From Tistrella mobilis (GTDB taxonomy: Bacteria; Pseudomonadota; Alphaproteobacteria; Tistrellales; Tistrellaceae), in NCBI RefSeq assembly GCF_041468085.1, contig NZ_CP121017.1, positions 4,029,501-4,093,500 on the forward strand: a stretch of DNA of 64,000 bases. Reading direction: 5' to 3'. Positions 8,565 to 16,801 of the stretch are shown piece by piece (the stretch's first letter is position 1; every line of letters starts with the position of its first letter). A program made the position numbers and the translations under genes. The notes under the pieces were generated by a model. The model made no database searches, was not told the DNA's origin, and saw only the letters and a program-made list of their open reading frames with translations.

Positions 8565-9974
8565 CTATTCGGCCGCGACCATCTCCCGCACTGCGGGGTT
8601 GAGATAGGTATCGAAGCAGGTGGCGACACGCTGCACGTCCGGGGTCATGCCCGCCGGCACCGTCAGCCGCCAGCCGTCACGCACCACCACACCCCGCGCC
8701 TCCAGCGGTGCCAGCTTTTCAAAGGCATCGGCAAGCTCCGCCGGGTCGCGGCCCCGGGCGGCGGCAACCGCCGCCACATCGACCGCGTGGTCGCACATCA
8801 GCCGCTCGATCACCGCCCGCCGCAACAGATCATCCGCGGTGACGGCGACGCCGCGCACCGTGCCGAGCCGCCCGGCAGCAATCGCCTCGCGCCAGGCACG
8901 GACATCGGTGGTGTTCTGCACATAGCCGCCCGGCAGATCGCCGATCGCGGAAGGGCCGAAGCCCAGAATGGCGGTCGCGCTGTCGGTGGTGTAGCCCTGG
9001 AAATTGCGCCGCAGCCGGCCGGCCCGCTGTGCCACGGCCAGCGGATCCCCGGGCCGCGCGAAATGGTCGAGGCCGATGCCGGCATAGCCGGCGGTCATCA
9101 GACGCAAAGCGGCGGCCTCGGCCTGCTCCAGCCGCTCGACAGCGCCAGGCAGGGCCTGTTCCGGCACCAGCCGCTGGTGCGGCTTCATGGTCGGCACATG
9201 GGCATAGCCGAACAGCGCCACCCGGTCGGGGGCCAGGGTCAGCACCTGATCGACCGTGGCGATGACACCCTCGACGGTCTGGTGGGGCAGGCCGTGGACG
9301 AGATCGATATTGATGGCATGGATCCCGCGCGCCCGCAGCTCCCGAACCGCCTGCGCCGTCGCCTCTGCCGGCTGGATGCGGTTGATCGCTTTCTGAACCG
9401 CGGGGTCCAGATCCTGCACACCCAGACTCGCCCGGTTCACGCCGGCCGTCGCCCAGGCATCCAGCCGGGCGGGATCCAGATCGCGCGGATCGATTTCCAG
9501 GGCGATCTCGGCATCGGCACCGATGTCGAAGGCGCGGGCCAGCGTCCGGAAGATCAGATCGATGTCGGCGGGCTCCAGAATGGTCGGGCTGCCGCCGCCG
9601 AAATGCAGATGGCTGACCCGATGCCGCCGGCCAAGCATCTCGGCCACCATCTCGATCTCGGCCACCAGGCTGCGGACATAGGCCTCGATCGGCCCGCGCA
9701 CATTCACCACCCGGGTATGGCAACCGCAGAACCAGCACAGTGTGTCGCAGAACGGAACATGGACATAGATCGAAACCGGCTCCTCCGCCGGCACCGCCCG
9801 CATCCAGGCCGCCGCCTGATCGGGCCCGACCGCCGCATCGAACTGCAATGCCGTGGGATAGCTGGTATAGCGCGGCAGGCGCGCGGCACGCAGGGCCGTC
9901 CGTGTGGCCTCGTCACCGCGCGGCGCGGCATGGGATGTCTGCGCGGCAGGGCGAAGTTCGACGACAGTTGCCAT
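8565..9974 (-). CDS. hemN: Oxygen-independent coproporphyrinogen III oxidase (radical SAM)
   Basis: Catalyses anaerobic oxidative decarboxylation of coproporphyrinogen III to protoporphyrinogen IX in heme synthesis. The 469-residue length fits HemN (about 450-470). The radical-SAM cysteine motif with the HemN-specific fourth Cys is present as PFCDTLCWFCGC (C-x3-C-x2-C-x-C), followed by HFGGGSPTIL. The ATG at 9974 is preceded by GGAGAGG about 9 nt upstream; the frame stays open for another 53 codons but lacks any coding character there. A perfect FNR box lies 146 bp upstream and a degenerate one at 67 bp, which fits anaerobic induction. Confidence 0.97.
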   Translation of the reverse strand: MATVVELRPAAQTSHAAPRGDEATRTALRAARLPRYTSYPTALQFDAAVGPDQAAAWMRAVPAEEPVSIYVHVPFCDTLCWFCGCHTRVVNVRGPIEAYVRSLVAEIEMVAEMLGRRHRVSHLHFGGGSPTILEPADIDLIFRTLARAFDIGADAEIALEIDPRDLDPARLDAWATAGVNRASLGVQDLDPAVQKAINRIQPAEATAQAVRELRARGIHAINIDLVHGLPHQTVEGVIATVDQVLTLAPDRVALFGYAHVPTMKPHQRLVPEQALPGAVERLEQAEAAALRLMTAGYAGIGLDHFARPGDPLAVAQRAGRLRRNFQGYTTDSATAILGFGPSAIGDLPGGYVQNTTDVRAWREAIAAGRLGTVRGVAVTADDLLRRAVIERLMCDHAVDVAAVAAARGRDPAELADAFEKLAPLEARGVVVRDGWRLTVPAGMTPDVQRVATCFDTYLNPAVREMVAAE

Positions 9975-10040
9975 GGGCGTTGACCTCTCCGGGCGTGACC
10001 TCGATTGCCATGATCCTGCCCGGACCCGTCCGCCGCTTCC

Positions 10041-10054
10041 TTGCGCAAGATCAA
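10041..10054. promoter_or_regulatory. Degenerate FNR-like site upstream of hemN
   Basis: TTGCGCAAGATCAA matches the FNR/Anr consensus TTGAT-N4-ATCAA at 8 of 10 defined positions, with the second half-site perfect. It lies 67 bp upstream of the hemN ATG, nearer to the expected hemN promoter than the perfect box at 10120-10133. Confidence 0.45.
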
Positions 10055-10119
10055 AAACGCGGATTCCGGACTGCAGGCCGGGCCTTCCGCCGCGACATCC
10101 GGTCGCACCCGCCCGCCGG

Positions 10120-10133
10120 TTGATCCAGATCAA
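10120..10133. promoter_or_regulatory. Perfect FNR/Anr box between hemN and ompW
   Basis: TTGATCCAGATCAA is an exact match to TTGAT-N4-ATCAA. It is almost midway between divergent hemN (ATG at 9974) and ompW (ATG at 10278), 145-146 bp from each. Both genes are under FNR-type control in other Proteobacteria, so a shared oxygen-responsive site is a strong inference. Confidence 0.85.
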
Positions 10134-10277
10134 CGCCTGAAAAAGGACACAGGCGCCTCATCACGCCATCGACCGGTGACGTATCGGAGAGTTCCGGACC
10201 ACCGGCTGCAGGGCGGGCCGCCTGACATGCGGCCGCCGCAGCCCGGCCGGTGACCGCTGCCAACGAAGGCCAGATCA

Positions 10278-10943
10278 ATGACGACCACGCTCAACAAAGC
10301 CCCCCGTGCCCTGAAGGCCGCCGGCCTCGCCGCCCTCGTCGCCGCCGGCACCCTTGCCGGCGCTCTCGCCGGTGCGGCACCTGCCGCCGCGGAAGAAAAG
10401 AGCCCCTGGATGCTGCGCGTCCGCGGCGTGGCCGTGGTCCCCGACGAGGGTGCCTCAATCAGCCCGATCGGCGGTGACGTGTCGATCGACAACTCGGTCA
10501 TCCCCGAGCTGGACATCACCTATTTCGCCACCCAGAACATCGCCTTCGAGCTGATTCTCGGCACCACCAAGCATGACGTCAGCGCCAAGGGCACCTCGGT
10601 CGGCGGCGTCGATCTCGGCAGCGTCTGGCTGCTGCCCCCCACCCTGACCGCGCAGTACCACTTCATTCCGGACGGCAAGATCCGTCCCTATGTCGGCGCC
10701 GGCGTGAACTACACCATCTTCTATAACGAAGACACTCCGCAGGGCATCGACATCGACTATGACAACGGTTTCGGCCTGGCTCTTCAGGCCGGTGTCGACT
10801 TCGCGATCGACGACCATTGGGTCGCCAATATCGACGTGAAGAAGCTGTTCCTGAACACCGACGTCACGATCAACAACTCGATCAAGGCCGACGTCGACAT
10901 CGACCCGTGGCTGTTCGGCGTGGGTGTCGGCTACCGGTTCTGA
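10278..10943 (+). CDS. ompW: OmpW-family outer-membrane protein
   Basis: A 221-residue protein with a cleavable signal peptide of about 38 residues ending near APAAAEE. The mature part has alternating amphipathic strands for an eight-stranded beta-barrel and ends in GVGYRF, the terminal Phe that the BAM machinery recognises. OmpW signatures include WMLRVRGVAVVPDEGA at the mature N-terminus and the segment TAQYHFIPDGKIRPYVGAGV around residues 128-147. OmpW barrels form narrow hydrophobic channels and are often induced by oxygen limitation or stress. The shared FNR box fits this. A very long hairpin follows the stop codon. Confidence 0.94.
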   Translation: MTTTLNKAPRALKAAGLAALVAAGTLAGALAGAAPAAAEEKSPWMLRVRGVAVVPDEGASISPIGGDVSIDNSVIPELDITYFATQNIAFELILGTTKHDVSAKGTSVGGVDLGSVWLLPPTLTAQYHFIPDGKIRPYVGAGVNYTIFYNEDTPQGIDIDYDNGFGLALQAGVDFAIDDHWVANIDVKKLFLNTDVTINNSIKADVDIDPWLFGVGVGYRF

Positions 10944-10972
10944 ACCACCCGCCGGCCGACCATCACGACGAA

Positions 10973-11014
10973 CCGCGTGCGGCCCCGACACTGCCCTGTC
11001 GGGACCGCACGCGG
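10973..11014 (+). terminator. Long hairpin after ompW
   Basis: Arms 10973-10990 and 10997-11014 pair over 18 positions with a single C-A mismatch and enclose a 6-nt loop (CTGCCC). It begins 30 bp after the ompW stop. No T-run follows, so it may be a factor-assisted terminator or an mRNA 3'-end stabiliser rather than a classical intrinsic terminator. Confidence 0.7.
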
Positions 11015-11341
11015 ACCCGCCCCAGACCCGCTCCGCCGGCACAAGGGGATGTGCTGCTGCGGGATGTCGGCACGACGCCATCCGCAGCCCGGAACGGGCC
11101 GGTGCATCGACCGGTACGGCAACAGGCCACCGGCTGATACCCGACCAGCATAAGGCTACGGTCGGACCGACGTCTTGCCATCTGGTATACAAAAGCTTTC
11201 GCCACAGTGACCTGAAAGGCGAGGCTCTTCGCTCGTATGATGCAATACGCATCACGACGGCGTTTGCCATTGCATGCATTCTTCTCCACGACATCCAATG
11301 TGCCGTTGGCACTTGTCCGGTTCGTGGAGCGCGAAGTCATC
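11015..11341. other. Intergenic region before the AraC-family gene
   Basis: About 330 bp without a convincing gene. The 3' part (11150-11340) is less GC-rich than its surroundings (TGGTATACAAAAGC near 11180) and probably holds the promoter of the AraC-family gene. An in-frame ATG at 11240 would add 34 residues to that gene, but their composition is not protein-like for this genome. Confidence 0.5.
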
Positions 11342-12307
11342 ATGGGGATACGGGTCCTCGACATCCGGTGCCGGTCGCTGCCAGGTGTTGAGCGCTGGCG
11401 CGACGCGCTGACCGACATTTACTGCGCCTTTGATGTCATTCCCGATCGACAACCCTTTCATGCCCGTATCGTCGAAAGACGGATCGGCTCGCTGTCGCTC
11501 ACCAGATTTTCCTGTGACGACTGCACCTTGATCCGCAGCACGCCGCATATCGGGCAGGACGGGGTGGCAGGATTTTCGGTGTCGATCCCGGTGTCTGGCC
11601 GGATGGTGCACTGTCATGGCGACAGGTCCGGCTGTATCCGCCCCGGAGAAGCGCTGGTCACCGACCTCTCCCGGCCCTACGGCTTCCGCTGCATCGACGG
11701 TCTGGCGAGTGTCTGTGTGAAGATCCCCGCGAACGCGGCGCTGTCGGGCGGCAGCTTCGCCATCGCCCCCGCCGTGACGGACGGGCGGCGAGCCGCGGAT
11801 CCGGCCCTGCTGAAGGGCGTCACCGCGATGATCGAGGCGTTGCTTCAGACGCCGCAACCCGTCGATCAGAGGCGCGCCGGCCATGCCGCCGGCCGCTTGC
11901 TCGACCTCATCGCGCTGATGTTCGCGGCCCCTCCGGACGAGACGCCGCCGACACCCGGGCTGGCGGCGCTCCGCCGGCGGGCCGAGGCCCTGATCCAGGC
12001 GGAGGGCACCGACCCGGGCCTGACACCACAGACGGTGGCGGAGCGGCTGGGCGTCAGCCGCGGCTATCTGCACCGGGCGATGCGCGGCAGCGGCCATACC
12101 CTTCAGGGGTTGATCCGCGAAACCCGGATCGCCGCCGGCATCAACATGCTGATGGATCCGGAAAAGAGCGACCTGACCATCGCCCGGATCGCCTATGACG
12201 CCGGTTTCGCCAGCCATGCCAGCTTTACCGACGCCATCCGCCGTCGTCACGGCCGCACCCCGCGCGAGGTTCGCGATCAGGCGCTGCGCCGTGACGATGA
12301 CGGTTGA
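11342..12307 (+). CDS. AraC-family transcriptional regulator
   Basis: A 321-residue regulator. The C-terminal 100 residues carry the double helix-turn-helix of the family: TPQTVAERLGVSRGYLHRAM followed by the second motif with IARIAYDAGFASHASFTDAIRRRHGRTPRE. The N-terminal 180 residues resemble the cupin-like AraC_binding_2 domain (region with FDVIPDRQPFHARIVERRIG) and should sense an effector. It converges on the adjacent ABC-transporter/HisD-like operon with only 19 bp between stops, so regulation of that operon is possible but not shown. I chose the ATG at 11342; an in-frame ATG at 11237 gives a longer form. Confidence 0.9.
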   Translation: MGIRVLDIRCRSLPGVERWRDALTDIYCAFDVIPDRQPFHARIVERRIGSLSLTRFSCDDCTLIRSTPHIGQDGVAGFSVSIPVSGRMVHCHGDRSGCIRPGEALVTDLSRPYGFRCIDGLASVCVKIPANAALSGGSFAIAPAVTDGRRAADPALLKGVTAMIEALLQTPQPVDQRRAGHAAGRLLDLIALMFAAPPDETPPTPGLAALRRRAEALIQAEGTDPGLTPQTVAERLGVSRGYLHRAMRGSGHTLQGLIRETRIAAGINMLMDPEKSDLTIARIAYDAGFASHASFTDAIRRRHGRTPREVRDQALRRDDDG

Positions 12308-12326
12308 GCGGAGGCGGAAACGGCGA

Positions 12327-13649
12327 TCAGCGCTTCAGCAGCGCGTCGCGCACCTCCGAGACCGCCGCGGCATGGGCCTCGAAGCCCTCGTAACGGGCGA
12401 GCACGCCGGCATGGCGGGCAAGCTCCGGATAGGCCCGGGCAGTGACATAGCCCACCGACGACCGCTTCATGTAGTCGAACACCGACAGCGGCGAGAAGGT
12501 GCGGGCGGCGGCATTGGTCGGCAACACGGCATTGGGGCCGAGCACGAAATTGCCGAGCGTCACCGGGGTGCGGTTGCCGAGCAGGATCTCGCCCGCATTC
12601 ACCAGCCGGCCCAGATGGGCAAAAGGCTCGTCGCCCAGCACTTCCAGATGTTCCGGCGCATAGTCGTTGACGAAGGCATAGGCCGCTTCCAGATCCGGCG
12701 CCAGCACCACGCCGCCGCGCGGACCGGTGAGCACGGTGGTCGAGAAGCCGCGGCGCTGCTCGCCCATCTTCGCCCAGTAGCCGTCGAGGGCCGCGATCGC
12801 ATCCTCGGCGACCTTGCGGCTGGTGGTGACCAGATAGGCCGAGCTGTCGGGGCCGTGCTCCGCCTCGACCAGCAGGTCGAGCGCCGCAAGCCGGCCGTCG
12901 GCAGTGTCATCGGCGAAGATGATCGCCTCGCTGGGGCCCGCCGGGATGCCCGGGTCGATCACATCCGACAGCAGGCGCTTGGCCGCCACCACCCAGGGAC
13001 TGCCGGGGCCCACGATCTTCACCGCCTTGCGGACGGTTTCGGTGCCATAGGCCACCGCCGCGACGCCCTGGGCGCCGCCGCATTTGTAGACGGTCTCGAC
13101 ACCGGCAAGCCGTGCTGCAACCAGCGTCGCCGCGTCGACCTCGCCATCGGGACCGGGCGGCGTGATGATCGAAATCTCGGGCACCCCCGCCACCACCGCC
13201 GGCACGGTGGTCATCATCACCACGCTCGGGAACGAGCCCTTGCCGCGCGGCACATAGCAGGCGACCGAGGGGATGGGCAGGAAGCGGTCACCGGCGAAGG
13301 CGCCGGGGCGAACCTCATGCAGCCACATCTCTTCGGGCTTCTGGTCCTGGTGGAAGCGACGGATGTTGTCGACCGCAAAGCGGATCGCCTCGATCACCTC
13401 GGGCTCGACCTGGTCGAAAGCCCGGTCGAAGGCTTCCGGCTCGACCCGGATCCGCGCGGGATCGACGGGCGCCCTGTCGAAATCGCGGGCGAAGCGGGCG
13501 AGTGCCGCATCACCCTCGGTGCGCACCGCCTCGATGATCGGCCGGACCTTGTCGAGGAAGGGGCCGAGATCGCTTTCGGCACGCTTGAGCAGGTCGGCGC
13601 GGGCGGCGGCGTCGAGGGTCGAGAGGTCGTGGAGGTTGACGGCCGGCAT
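12327..13649 (-). CDS. Histidinol-dehydrogenase-like NAD-dependent dehydrogenase, probably not histidine biosynthesis
   Basis: A 440-residue HisD-superfamily protein that is the last gene of a polyamine-type ABC operon. By comparison with E. coli HisD, the catalytic pair Glu-His is kept (E333-H334 in APEHLEV), as are His265 in EAEHGPDS and C-terminal His426 in EGFEAH. Two other zinc-ligand positions differ: Gln is replaced by Glu262, and the Asp of the GDYASGTNHVLPT region is replaced by Asn367 in GNFVLGPNAVLPT. That segment also has Ala where HisD has His. These changes and the operon context argue for another alcohol substrate. HisD-like sulfopropanediol dehydrogenases are one known precedent. 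The ATG at 13649 has AGGAG upstream and 29 bp to the permease stop. Confidence 0.85.
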   Translation of the reverse strand: MPAVNLHDLSTLDAAARADLLKRAESDLGPFLDKVRPIIEAVRTEGDAALARFARDFDRAPVDPARIRVEPEAFDRAFDQVEPEVIEAIRFAVDNIRRFHQDQKPEEMWLHEVRPGAFAGDRFLPIPSVACYVPRGKGSFPSVVMMTTVPAVVAGVPEISIITPPGPDGEVDAATLVAARLAGVETVYKCGGAQGVAAVAYGTETVRKAVKIVGPGSPWVVAAKRLLSDVIDPGIPAGPSEAIIFADDTADGRLAALDLLVEAEHGPDSSAYLVTTSRKVAEDAIAALDGYWAKMGEQRRGFSTTVLTGPRGGVVLAPDLEAAYAFVNDYAPEHLEVLGDEPFAHLGRLVNAGEILLGNRTPVTLGNFVLGPNAVLPTNAAARTFSPLSVFDYMKRSSVGYVTARAYPELARHAGVLARYEGFEAHAAAVSEVRDALLKR

Positions 13650-13678
13650 GGCGCAGGACTCCTCAGGGAGGTAGATGC

Positions 13679-14491
13679 TCATTTTGAGCGCAGGAACAGG
13701 TCGAGCCCGACCAGCTTGTCGAGAGCCCGGATGGCGAGGGCGGCGACCAGGATATAGACCACCGACACCGCCGCGAGATCCGGCGTGATCACGCTGCGGA
13801 TCGAATTGTAGATCTGCACCGGCAGGGTCACGATGCGCGCATCGACCAGCAGCAGGCTGACCAGGAACTCGTTGAAGGCGAGCACGAACATCAGCAAAGC
13901 GCCGGTGATCACCCCCGGCATCACGGCGGGCAGGGTGACGGTCAGGAAAGTCTGCACCGGCGGCGCGCCACAATTGGCCGCCGCATTCTCAAGATCAGGG
14001 TCGAGCGCATTCACCGAGGCCCCCACCGCCCAGATCATGAAGGGCAGATTGATCACCGCACAGGCAAGCCCCACCGGCCAGAGCTGGCCCAGAATGCCGA
14101 TCCGCCCGAAGAGCAGCATCATGCCGATGCCCGAGGCGATCAGCGGCACGGTGAAGGGCAGCAACAGATAAACCTGGAGCGTGCGCCCGAAGGCGATCCG
14201 CCAGCGGGCGAGTGCGATGGCGGCAAGCGTGCCCGCCGGCAGGCTGATCAGGGTGCAGACCACCGCCACCCAGAGCGACCGCCAGAAGGCCTGGCGCAGC
14301 TCGTAGGCGCCGACCACCTTTTCGTACCATTGCAGCGACAGACCGTCGGGCGGAAAGGTCACGATATTGCCGGCGGTGAACGAGGCGCCGAGCACGATCA
14401 GCGTCGGCAGGGCCAGGATCAGCAGGTCGAAACCGATCACCGACCAGAGCAGCAGCCGCTTGGAGCGGGGGGTGGTGCCGGCGGCGCTCAT
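13679..14491 (-). CDS. ABC transporter permease, PotC type
   Basis: A 270-residue inner-membrane permease with six hydrophobic segments. The cytoplasmic EAA loop that docks on the ATPase is present as ENAAANCGAPPVQTFLTVTLP in the region of residues 165-185 (Glu-Asn-Ala-Ala-x3-Gly). It belongs to the MetI-like fold used by spermidine/putrescine-type importers. Its ATG (14491) overlaps the potB-like stop by 4 bp (ATGA), showing translational coupling. It forms the membrane channel together with the potB-type permease. The true substrate is unknown and may be the substrate precursor of the downstream HisD-like enzyme. Confidence 0.9.
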   Translation of the reverse strand: MSAAGTTPRSKRLLLWSVIGFDLLILALPTLIVLGASFTAGNIVTFPPDGLSLQWYEKVVGAYELRQAFWRSLWVAVVCTLISLPAGTLAAIALARWRIAFGRTLQVYLLLPFTVPLIASGIGMMLLFGRIGILGQLWPVGLACAVINLPFMIWAVGASVNALDPDLENAAANCGAPPVQTFLTVTLPAVMPGVITGALLMFVLAFNEFLVSLLLVDARIVTLPVQIYNSIRSVITPDLAAVSVVYILVAALAIRALDKLVGLDLFLRSK

Positions 14492-15486
14492 GCTCCGCCT
14501 CCCTTTGCGGATGCGCGCCCGCCCATGCCGAGCGTACCGGCACCGGCGATCGCCAGGATGATGCCGACGATGGTGCTGCCGAGGAAGGTCAGCACGATGG
14601 CGAGAGCCGCCCCCAGGCCGCTGTCCGAGATCCGGAAGAAGGCGTCGTAGATGGCGTTGGCCGCAAAGTCGTTGGTGCCGCCGCCCAGGATATTGGGGAT
14701 GGCGAAATCGGTGAGGGTCAGCGTGAAGACCACCACCCCGGCCGCAATCAGCCCGGGGCGGGCCATGGGCAGCACCACGGTCGCAAAGCCCCGCCACCAG
14801 TTGGCGCCAAGCGAGGAGGCCGCCATCTCCACCTCCTCGCCGATCGCGGTGATCGCGGGCGCGATCAGCAGCACGGCGAAAGGCAGCATGTACTGCACCA
14901 GGCCGAACAGGATGGTCTCGTAGGTGTAGATCAGCTTCAGCGGCTCGAAGCCGAGCCCGGTGATCGCGCCGTTCACGATGCCCTTGGCACCCAGGATGAT
15001 CAGCCAGCCATAGGCGCGGACCACCTGGCCGATGAAGAAGGGCAGGAACAGGCTGATGAGCAGCACCCGCCGCACCACCGGCGACGACGTGCGCACCATC
15101 ACATAGGCATAGGGGAAGGCGAGCAGCAGGGTCGCCGCGGTGACGATCACGCCCGCCAGCAGGCTGCGCCAGATGACGGTCGCATAGATCGGCCGGTCGA
15201 TCAGCTGGGCATAGTTGCCGAGGCTCATCGCCTCGGCCGGCAGGAAGGTCGCCGTGTCGAGGACGTGCAGGCTGTCGGACGCCATGTCGACCAGCCCCCA
15301 GACCAGCACCGCGACCAGCAGGATGGCAGGGGCAAGAAACAGGGCCGGCACGACCAGCTCGGGCCGTTTCGGACGGATCAGCCCCACGGCCGCCTCGGCC
15401 GCATCGAGCAGCCGCCAGGACAGCGGATAGGCGCGTTTCGACGGGCGGAGCATAACGGCGACCGGCATCCTCGGAAGATTTGTCAC
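14488..15486 (-). CDS. ABC transporter permease, PotB type
   Basis: A 332-residue permease with about six transmembrane segments and the EAA loop EEVEMAASSLGANWWRGFATV near residues 217-237. It pairs with the PotC-type permease. The start is uncertain: the longest frame begins with GTG at 15486, and in-frame ATGs follow at 15465 and 15453. The GTG lies only 4 bp from a 13-bp perfect hairpin (15491-15522) that could limit ribosome access, and no clear Shine-Dalgarno sequence precedes it. The gene is separated from the solute-binding-protein gene by a cluster of hairpins, an arrangement often used to keep binding-protein mRNA more abundant than permease mRNA. Confidence 0.88.
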   Translation of the reverse strand: MTNLPRMPVAVMLRPSKRAYPLSWRLLDAAEAAVGLIRPKRPELVVPALFLAPAILLVAVLVWGLVDMASDSLHVLDTATFLPAEAMSLGNYAQLIDRPIYATVIWRSLLAGVIVTAATLLLAFPYAYVMVRTSSPVVRRVLLISLFLPFFIGQVVRAYGWLIILGAKGIVNGAITGLGFEPLKLIYTYETILFGLVQYMLPFAVLLIAPAITAIGEEVEMAASSLGANWWRGFATVVLPMARPGLIAAGVVVFTLTLTDFAIPNILGGGTNDFAANAIYDAFFRISDSGLGAALAIVLTFLGSTIVGIILAIAGAGTLGMGGRASAKGGGA

Positions 15487-15490
15487 GGAT

Positions 15491-15606
15491 CGGGCGGCAC
15501 CGGATTGCGCCGGTGCCGCCCGCAGGGCGTCAGCCCTGCATGACCTTGGAAAGTACAGGGCGTCAGCCCTGCACGACCCTCATACCGCGCAGGGCATCAG
15601 CCCTGC
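15491..15606 (-). repeat. Array of four hairpins between the binding-protein and permease genes
   Basis: One 13-bp perfect stem (15491-15503 with 15510-15522, loop ATTGCG) is followed by three near-identical short hairpins of the form GCAGGGC-[GA]TCA-GCCCTGC at 15522-15539, 15556-15571 and 15589-15606, spaced 33-34 bp. The last one contains the stop codon of the solute-binding-protein gene, so the other two copy the gene's own 3' terminus. The array probably stabilises the upstream mRNA or causes partial termination. Confidence 0.85.
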
Positions 15607-16724
15607 ATGATCTCCTTGAAGGTCTGGAACCATTCGCGCTCGTGCTCGACCAGCACCGGGGTCGGCACGCTGATCAGCCGGGCGAAATCCTCAGGCGTGG
15701 TCGGATAGGCCGGGTCGCCCGCCAGATCGGCCGGCGGCGTCAGGCCGGGCTGAACGCCGGGAAGGCCCAGCTTCTCGGTCCAGGCCTGCTGCGCGCCCTT
15801 GGAAAGGGCGTGGTTCACATACTGCTTGGCCCAGTACAGCTCGCTTTCAGGCAGGCCCTTGGGCACCCAGAGCGCATCGGTATCGACCTTCGCACCCTCT
15901 TCCGGCACGGTCCAGTCCACCTTGATGCCGTTCTGCTTCGCTTCGCGGGCATTGGAAATGATCGTGCAGGCGATGTCGATCTCGCCCTGCTGGAACCAGT
16001 TGGTGAAATCCGGATCCTCGCCCAGCAGCGGCTGCTGCGCCTTCAGCTTGCGGATGAACTCCCAGGCCGGCTCCATATTGGCCGGAATGTCGGAAACCTT
16101 GCCGCCGCCTGCGACCTGGGCCGACGGATGGAAGCCGATGCCGTCATTGTAGAGGGCGACCCGACCCTTGAACTTCGGGTCGAGCATGACCTTCCAGCTC
16201 TTCGGCGCGCCGTCGGGGAAGGCCTCGGTCCGGTAGGCCAGGACATAGACATAGGAATAGGTGTTGACGATCGGCCAGCCCTCCAGCCCGATCGGCTTCG
16301 CCACCGGCAGCAGCTGCGACAGGTTGGACAGATCCGACAGATCCTCGGTCACGCCGCGCAGCGCCGACTTGGTGGCGTTGGTCGAGGTGTCCCAGTTGAC
16401 ATGGATCGGCGGCACCCGCTTCTGCGCCACGGCGGCCCAGATCTTGGGCTGAATCTCGTTGTCCTCGGTCAGATCGTGGCGGACCCGGATGCCGGTCGCC
16501 TCGGTGAAGCTCTGCGACACGCCTTTGTCCAGCGCCTCGACCCAGACGCCGCCCCAGGCGCGGACGATGATCTCGGCCGGCTTGGCCGGCTCGGCGGCAA
16601 AGGCCCGGCGGCCCAGAACCAGCGCCGGAGTGCCGGTCAATGCCGCCCCGGCCGCGGCCATCACACCGCCCTTCAGCACCTGACGGCGGCTGGCGCCGCG
16701 CATCGCGTCGTCATGCTTGCTCAT
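15597..16724 (-). CDS. Periplasmic solute-binding protein, PotD/PotF type, Tat-exported
   Basis: A 375-residue binding protein of the spermidine/putrescine class. The N-terminus has a twin-arginine signal, SRRQVLKGG, followed by a hydrophobic stretch and a likely cleavage site after RAFA near residue 43, so it may be exported folded. The mature part begins AEPAKPAEIIVRAWGGVWVEA, typical of extracellular solute-binding proteins. The motif NTYSYVYVLAYRTEAFPDGAPKSW is in the middle. I chose the ATG at 16724; a longer frame adds 27 non-signal residues in front of the Tat motif. Gene order potA-potD-potB-potC-dehydrogenase indicates one operon. Confidence 0.92.
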   Translation of the reverse strand: MSKHDDAMRGASRRQVLKGGVMAAAGAALTGTPALVLGRRAFAAEPAKPAEIIVRAWGGVWVEALDKGVSQSFTEATGIRVRHDLTEDNEIQPKIWAAVAQKRVPPIHVNWDTSTNATKSALRGVTEDLSDLSNLSQLLPVAKPIGLEGWPIVNTYSYVYVLAYRTEAFPDGAPKSWKVMLDPKFKGRVALYNDGIGFHPSAQVAGGGKVSDIPANMEPAWEFIRKLKAQQPLLGEDPDFTNWFQQGEIDIACTIISNAREAKQNGIKVDWTVPEEGAKVDTDALWVPKGLPESELYWAKQYVNHALSKGAQQAWTEKLGLPGVQPGLTPPADLAGDPAYPTTPEDFARLISVPTPVLVEHEREWFQTFKEIMQG

Positions 16725-16801
16725 CGCCCTGTTCCCTGTTTTTGCGGGCCGCATCCGGCGGCCGTCCCTGGATCGTGAAGTCGTAGGCCGGGGGTGATCG
16801 C

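Noticed and set aside
15522-15606. Three spaced repeats resembling a tiny CRISPR array
   Set aside because: The repeats are only about 18 bp, are perfect hairpins, one lies inside a gene end, and no cas gene is in the window.
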